11,439 nucleotides of DNA from Goniomonas avonlea. Lineage: Eukaryota > Cryptophyceae > Goniomonadida > Goniomonadaceae. A program made the position numbers and the translations under genes. The DNA lies in the NCBI GenBank assembly GCA_003573635.1, contig QUTJ01031402.1:1-11439 (forward strand). Direction: 5' to 3'. This document shows, one piece after another, positions 7,770-11,439 of this stretch. A model generated the notes under the pieces. The model searched no databases, was not told the origin of the DNA, and saw nothing but the letters and a program-made list of their open reading frames with translations. The first letter of the stretch is position 1. Every line of letters starts with the position of its first letter.

Positions 7770-8340
7770 ATCCATGTGCTCTCCCTCGGACTTCCACGTG
7801 TTGACCGTTTAGGTTCTCCAAGCTGGTCGATCATTTCGTTTCATTTTCAAGCACAACCACACAGTTCGAAAACTGCACAATTAACATCGACATCCAACAC
7901 TTTCACCAGCGAGGAACCATCAAACCATCAGCCATCGGCTGATGACTTCAGAAACCGCAACAGTGCTCACTGACTTTGTCGGTGCAAATGGGATGCACGG
8001 CCAATCATCTAGCCACATGCATCTTCCGAGCCCTCGCGCACGACAAAACAAGTCGCGACACAATCTTGGAAGGTCACAGTTACATGTCGACGCCGCAAAC
8101 CAAATAAACAGACGCGCGTCAAAATCCACTCCAACAACCATCCGCCCCACAAGTGTAGCCAAAGTGTAACCAAAGCGCGGGACGAACTGTGGTCTCATTC
8201 AACACGCAAAATTTACTCACGGCAAGCAAAAAATTTACTCACGGCAAGCACCTTGTGCTCAGAAAAAAAGATTTACTGCGTGTCCATCCCAATCGAAGTT
8301 CAATGATATGTTGTTGTTGTGTGCGAAGCACTCCACGTGC
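7770..8340. other. Convergent 3' intergenic region
   Basis: No supported gene lies between the deubiquitinase 3' end and the P2 stop. It holds a small hairpin (CATCAGCC-ATC-GGCTGATG, about 7927-7945), an 11-bp near-repeat AAGTGTAGCC/AAAGTGTAACC at about 8151-8173, the 22-bp tandem repeat annotated separately and a poly-A run at about 8263-8269. The short ORFs on both strands have no family features. Some of this must be P2 3' UTR. Confidence 0.5.
8208..8250. repeat. 22-bp tandem duplication in the P2 3' flank
   Basis: AAATTTACTCACGGCAAGCA is present at 8209-8228 and again at 8231-8250, 22 bp apart. Partial similarity (GATTTACTGCGTG) continues near 8270. On the P2 strand each copy contains GAGTAAATTTT, about 90-135 nt past the P2 stop. 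I see no AATAAA for P2, so these A/T-rich copies might take part in 3' end formation, though nothing here shows it. Confidence 0.9.
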
Positions 8341-10899
8341 TTAATAGAGGAGAGCCATGACGGCCATGACAGCCGCGAAAAGGACTGTCAAAGATGCCTG
8401 CGAAGCAGAAGCCGACCCGAAGAAGCTCTGCTGCTGCTGGATAGGTGTGCTGGAAGGTGCGGAACCGGCAGGGCCCGCAGTGACGAACAGCACGTTCAGG
8501 CCGGGAGACTGAGAGGTCTGCGCCTCAGTGCGTGCGTTGCCCATGGAATCGTACTGGCATCCGTACTGGTTCATCACAAACAGGTAGTTAACAGTGTTGG
8601 CCTCAAGGGTGAATTTGCCCTGGGGAATGGTGCGCTGGCAGCGCTCCTGCACGTTCGCGGCAGCGGGAGGGGACGGGAACTGGTACTGGTACTGATCAGG
8701 CTCCAAGGTGATCTTGGTCCAGCCAGCCTTGTTGGGGGACGCGTAACCCATGGTGTACCTCGTCGCGTACGTGTTGAAGGCCAGGCCAGGGACGCGGTAA
8801 GCAGTACCAGCAATGCCAACCAAGTCCTGGTAGGCAGTGTCGTGGCTGTCACCAGCAGTAGCCTGCTTGAACGTGTGCACCTTGGGTCCCTGGTGGTTCT
8901 GCTGAGGAGTGAGCGTCATGACCATGTCAGCGCGGTTGTTGTCAAACTGCTGGCCGTCGAACTGCACGATGTGAAGGATCGCGCGAGTTTGGCCATTCTG
9001 CGTGTCGATGCCCTGGAACACGTCCTGGACGGTGCGGTCCGTCGACATACCAACCTTCACGCTGTAGGGCGTGTCGAGCTCCGGGTACTGGCCAAGACGA
9101 CCATTAGCAGCCTTGGTCTGCTGCTTCGGGGTGACGAAGACAGAGTAGTACGCGCCAGGCTCCACGTAACGGAGAGTCAAAGGCTGCGCAGCACGCGCGG
9201 CGGCAGCCACGTTGTTCACCGGCATGACGCGGGCGTTGTCGACGCCACGGTCCACAGCGTTGATGGTGGAGAAACCGTCGGTCTTAATGACCATGGACAC
9301 GCGCTTGTAGATCGGCGCACCCTCGTACCACGCGTTGCCTTGGGTGTTGTCAACGGCGTTACCGGCCGCGTCAACGTTGTCGTAGGAGTCAGCACAGTTG
9401 AGCTCGACACCGTTCTGGCACCCGAGCCAGATCTGGGGGCGCACCGCAAAGTCCATGATGTAGACGGGAACGAAGACCTCACCGTAGCCGGAGACGGAAC
9501 CGGCGGCAATACCGCTCACAACGGGGTACATCCCCTGAGATCCAACGGGAGTGCCAGTGGAGGTTGCAAGACCCATGTTGCGGGAGCCGTGGTGAGAGCT
9601 GCGGAACACGTCGGGCTGCTCGTAGGAGCCCCACAGTGTCAGCGGAGTCTGGGAAAACTTCTGCGGGCCCAGCTTGCCCTGGACCAGACCATCGTAGCCA
9701 GCCATGTCGTTCACGAGGCGCACGTAAGCGACCACGCGGGACGGGATCATGCGGCAGAACACAGACTGCACCGCGGACGAAGTCTGAGCACAAATGAAGG
9801 TTGCGCGCATACCCGCACGGATCTCGACAGGCTCAGTGGTGCCAGTAACGACGCGAATGTTGGGCTGGGTTCCAAGCCCGAGAGGAAACACACGGACACC
9901 GGGCTCAACGGTGGCGGAAGCAGAGAGGCCCTCGAACGGAAGGCTAGAGACGATCTTGTTGGCAGTCTTCGTGTCCTGGTGGTCGTACACGTCGTAGATG
10001 TCGGAGCTGTAAAACTGCACGGCGTGGAAGAACCGGATGCCAGCCTTGCCGAAGGGAGCGGGGGCCAGGTTCTCCTCGATCACCTTGAGGCGCACGGAGT
10101 GCTGGGCCGAGGAAAGGAGAGACCAGTTGACCTCACCGGTGGCCATCATGGTGTACACTTTGTTGTCCTCGAAGGTGAAGTCCCAACGAGAGGTCGGGAA
10201 CACAGCCTGGGGGTGGTTGAACGGGGCAGTGCCAGGGGTACCGTGCGCGGCAACGATGGCGGCATCGTCGAGGCCCTGCACACCGTATGCCTCAATCTTG
10301 TAGGAGCCTGGGGCGAAAGACATGTACAGACCGACACCATCAGCCTTGTACTGCGAGTGCTCATAGTAATGCCACCGAGAGAAGCCCGCGCCGGACAACT
10401 CAGCAATGCGATCAGTGTCGGCAGCCTCCGTCAGTGTCGTGAATCGAGCGGCACCAGCGACAGCGGTCTTGTGGTACGCACGGAGAGGCGGCATAGCCTG
10501 TGCCCAGTAATAGAGCTTCTCATCGAGACTGTTCAATCGGACATAACGGTCACGGGCGTCGAGCCAGGCGAGAGTTTCTGTCCAGACCACCTCGGGCGGA
10601 GTCAGATTGTTCTCGTTGGCAGAGTGAGAGTACTGGATACCAACACGGTCAACAGCAAGATTCTGCACGACAGTGTTGCTGAAAGTGTAGCTCGGGTTCA
10701 GCAACTGGTTCGCTCGGGTCGCGGCATGGGTGGTATAGGATGTGGACAGCGATCGGCCATTGACCAAAGTGGCGCCGGCAGCATACAGGGAGTCCGTGGC
10801 AAGACGCGTTGGCACAGTGTTGATAAAGCGGATGAGAGCAGCGCCAGATGCCAGCTCAATGAGCAAGGCGGACAGCAACAGGCACGCGAGAACCCGCAT
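8341..10899 (-). CDS. P2: secreted, GPI-anchor-like DUF4397-like repeat protein (852 aa), paralogue of P1
   Basis: An intronless ORF, paralogous to P1 along its whole length. I chose ATG 10899 over the upstream in-frame ATG at 10947. It directly begins the signal peptide (residues 1-19, ending ASG) and matches the P1 start: both mature regions begin with ALxRFINTVP. Shared landmarks in order: LTPP..VWTE (about 99-107), ADGVGLYMSFAPG (186-198), FTFEDNKVYTMMATG (241-255), IRFFHA (288-293), RAGMRATFICAQ (361-372), IPSRVVAYVRLVND (385-398), VSGYGEVFVPVYIMD (469-483), EPGAYYSVF (580-588), DRTVQ (621-625) and NYLFVMNQYGC (771-781). Cysteine pairs 370/382, 494/502 and 754/781 match P1. P2 lacks the Cys-rich insertion, the HHH and the poly-Ala run of P1. 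The tail (QQQQ, FFGSAS, then a hydrophobic end with no cytoplasmic segment) fits a GPI signal. The gene almost entirely avoids TTA, CTA and TCA codons, leaving a 2.7-kb open frame on the opposite strand. Role unknown: adhesion or coat protein is only a guess. Confidence 0.92.
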   Translation of the reverse strand: MRVLACLLLSALLIELASGAALIRFINTVPTRLATDSLYAAGATLVNGRSLSTSYTTHAATRANQLLNPSYTFSNTVVQNLAVDRVGIQYSHSANENNLTPPEVVWTETLAWLDARDRYVRLNSLDEKLYYWAQAMPPLRAYHKTAVAGAARFTTLTEAADTDRIAELSGAGFSRWHYYEHSQYKADGVGLYMSFAPGSYKIEAYGVQGLDDAAIVAAHGTPGTAPFNHPQAVFPTSRWDFTFEDNKVYTMMATGEVNWSLLSSAQHSVRLKVIEENLAPAPFGKAGIRFFHAVQFYSSDIYDVYDHQDTKTANKIVSSLPFEGLSASATVEPGVRVFPLGLGTQPNIRVVTGTTEPVEIRAGMRATFICAQTSSAVQSVFCRMIPSRVVAYVRLVNDMAGYDGLVQGKLGPQKFSQTPLTLWGSYEQPDVFRSSHHGSRNMGLATSTGTPVGSQGMYPVVSGIAAGSVSGYGEVFVPVYIMDFAVRPQIWLGCQNGVELNCADSYDNVDAAGNAVDNTQGNAWYEGAPIYKRVSMVIKTDGFSTINAVDRGVDNARVMPVNNVAAAARAAQPLTLRYVEPGAYYSVFVTPKQQTKAANGRLGQYPELDTPYSVKVGMSTDRTVQDVFQGIDTQNGQTRAILHIVQFDGQQFDNNRADMVMTLTPQQNHQGPKVHTFKQATAGDSHDTAYQDLVGIAGTAYRVPGLAFNTYATRYTMGYASPNKAGWTKITLEPDQYQYQFPSPPAAANVQERCQRTIPQGKFTLEANTVNYLFVMNQYGCQYDSMGNARTEAQTSQSPGLNVLFVTAGPAGSAPSSTPIQQQQSFFGSASASQASLTVLFAAVMAVMALLY

Positions 10900-11106
10900 G
10901 GTTGGGATGGTCGGCAGCGGGTGGTTGCACGCGTCTTCGAAGATCAAAGCACGCTTTTGAATTCAATACAGTTTACACCCATCACCTGTCAAATCGAACT
11001 CGGATAGACCTGGCTTTCGGTCTTGTCTGGCCTCGTATGGACTGCTTGAAATATTCAAACGGCCGTTCGATTTGCAACGGATCATAATATCATCATATGT
11101 TTCCCA
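10900..11106 (-). promoter_or_regulatory. Upstream region of P2 with motifs shared with P1
   Basis: The 207 bp before the P2 ATG contain ACGCGT (10929-10934), AAAGCACGC (10946-10954) and the near-palindrome TTTTGAATTCAAT (10955-10967), all within 70 bp of the start. The same three motifs, in slightly different order, precede P1. A CATCCCAACC leader abuts the ATG. The outer part is AT-rich and ends at the MITE-like element. Confidence 0.55.
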
Positions 11107-11418
11107 GTACCTTAAAGTGCCTATTACGTGGTCTGGCCATAAATTGGATAATTTAGTTTTTCCGAAACCAATTTATTGCCAGTAGCCCAAGAAACGTTCT
11201 TTCTTTTCTGCAATTGCCCTCAAAAAATATGGAATTTCGCCAAAGAATCTGCTTTGTTTCATTAAATTACAGTGTTTCTATTCATGTCCGGTAGTTTTTC
11301 TCGATTCCTATTGATGGCCACAAAAGGTTGATGCCAAAACCTATTGATGAACAAAGTATAGTTTTTTCGGCCGATTCCTATTTCTTGGCCTGGCCAGATA
11401 ATAGGCACTTTATGGTAC
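11107..11418. mobile_element. MITE-like non-autonomous DNA transposon (about 312 bp)
   Basis: GTACCTTAAAGTGCCTATTA at 11107-11126 is matched at 19 of 20 positions by the reverse complement of 11399-11418. After a 5-bp insertion in the left arm only, another 8 bp also match (TCTGGCCA, 11132-11139, against TGGCCAGA, 11391-11398). Similarity stops abruptly outside GTAC. The interior is AT-rich, unlike the neighbouring genes, and has no ORF. It carries spaced direct repeats: TAGTTTTT..., with CGATTCCTATT at 11302-11312 and 11372-11382, each followed by a TGGCC. The target duplication could be TA (Tc1/mariner-like) or GTAC. The sequence alone cannot decide because GTAC is palindromic. Confidence 0.8.
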
Positions 11419-11439
11419 CAAAATGAGAAATTGTCGACG

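Noticed and set aside
7576-8340. tRNA or other structured RNA gene in the convergent region
   Set aside because: I looked for cloverleaf-like complementary arms and conserved A/B box sequence and found none convincing.
8308-11007. A 899-codon open frame on the plus strand, opposite P2
   Set aside because: It is in exact antisense register with P2 codons and stays open only because P2 avoids TTA, CTA and TCA. P2 has a signal peptide, a GPI-like tail and a paralogue, while the antisense product has none of these features.

Overview
The window is nuclear DNA from a gene-dense, fairly GC-rich eukaryote, most likely a unicellular one. Evidence: one gene is broken by 16 mostly tiny spliceosomal introns with YTNAY-like branch points, there is an AATAAA poly(A) signal, and the two long genes have N-terminal signal peptides and C-terminal GPI-anchor-like tails. 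I cannot name the lineage from the sequence.

Layout: (1) 1-1502 is mostly non-coding or undecided. It starts with AC and CAC microsatellites and holds only two weak small minus-strand ORFs (85-354 and 1004-1261) and some splice-like signals. (2) 4388->1503, minus strand: an intronless gene for a 961-aa secreted protein (P1), with a signal peptide, DUF4397-like beta-sandwich modules and a GPI-type tail. (3) 4389-4596: a 208-bp divergent promoter. (4) 4597-7575, plus strand: a USP14/Ubp6-type proteasome-associated deubiquitinase. I assembled it from 17 exons into a 484-aa protein in which all junctions are in frame. Intron 10 is a 394-bp GC-AG intron filled with CT-rich repeats. (5) 7576-8340: a convergent 3' intergenic region with a poly(A) signal, a 13-bp-arm hairpin with two extra tandem copies of one arm, and a 22-bp tandem duplication. 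(6) 10899->8341, minus strand: P2, an intronless 852-aa paralogue of P1. (7) 10900-11106: the P2 promoter, sharing short motifs with the P1 promoter. (8) 11107-11418: an AT-rich MITE-like element with nearly perfect 20-bp terminal inverted repeats.

P1 and P2 are a dispersed tandem pair in the same orientation, with an unrelated housekeeping gene between them on the other strand. They share domain order, six cysteines, the pre-anchor FFG(A/S)AS motif, the lack of introns and promoter motifs, so they look like members of a co-regulated, strongly expressed surface-protein family. Their function is unknown. The deubiquitinase is conventional in protein sequence and notable mainly for its introns. 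The most interesting material is the P1/P2 family with its shared promoter motifs, the GC-AG/CT-expanded intron and the MITE.
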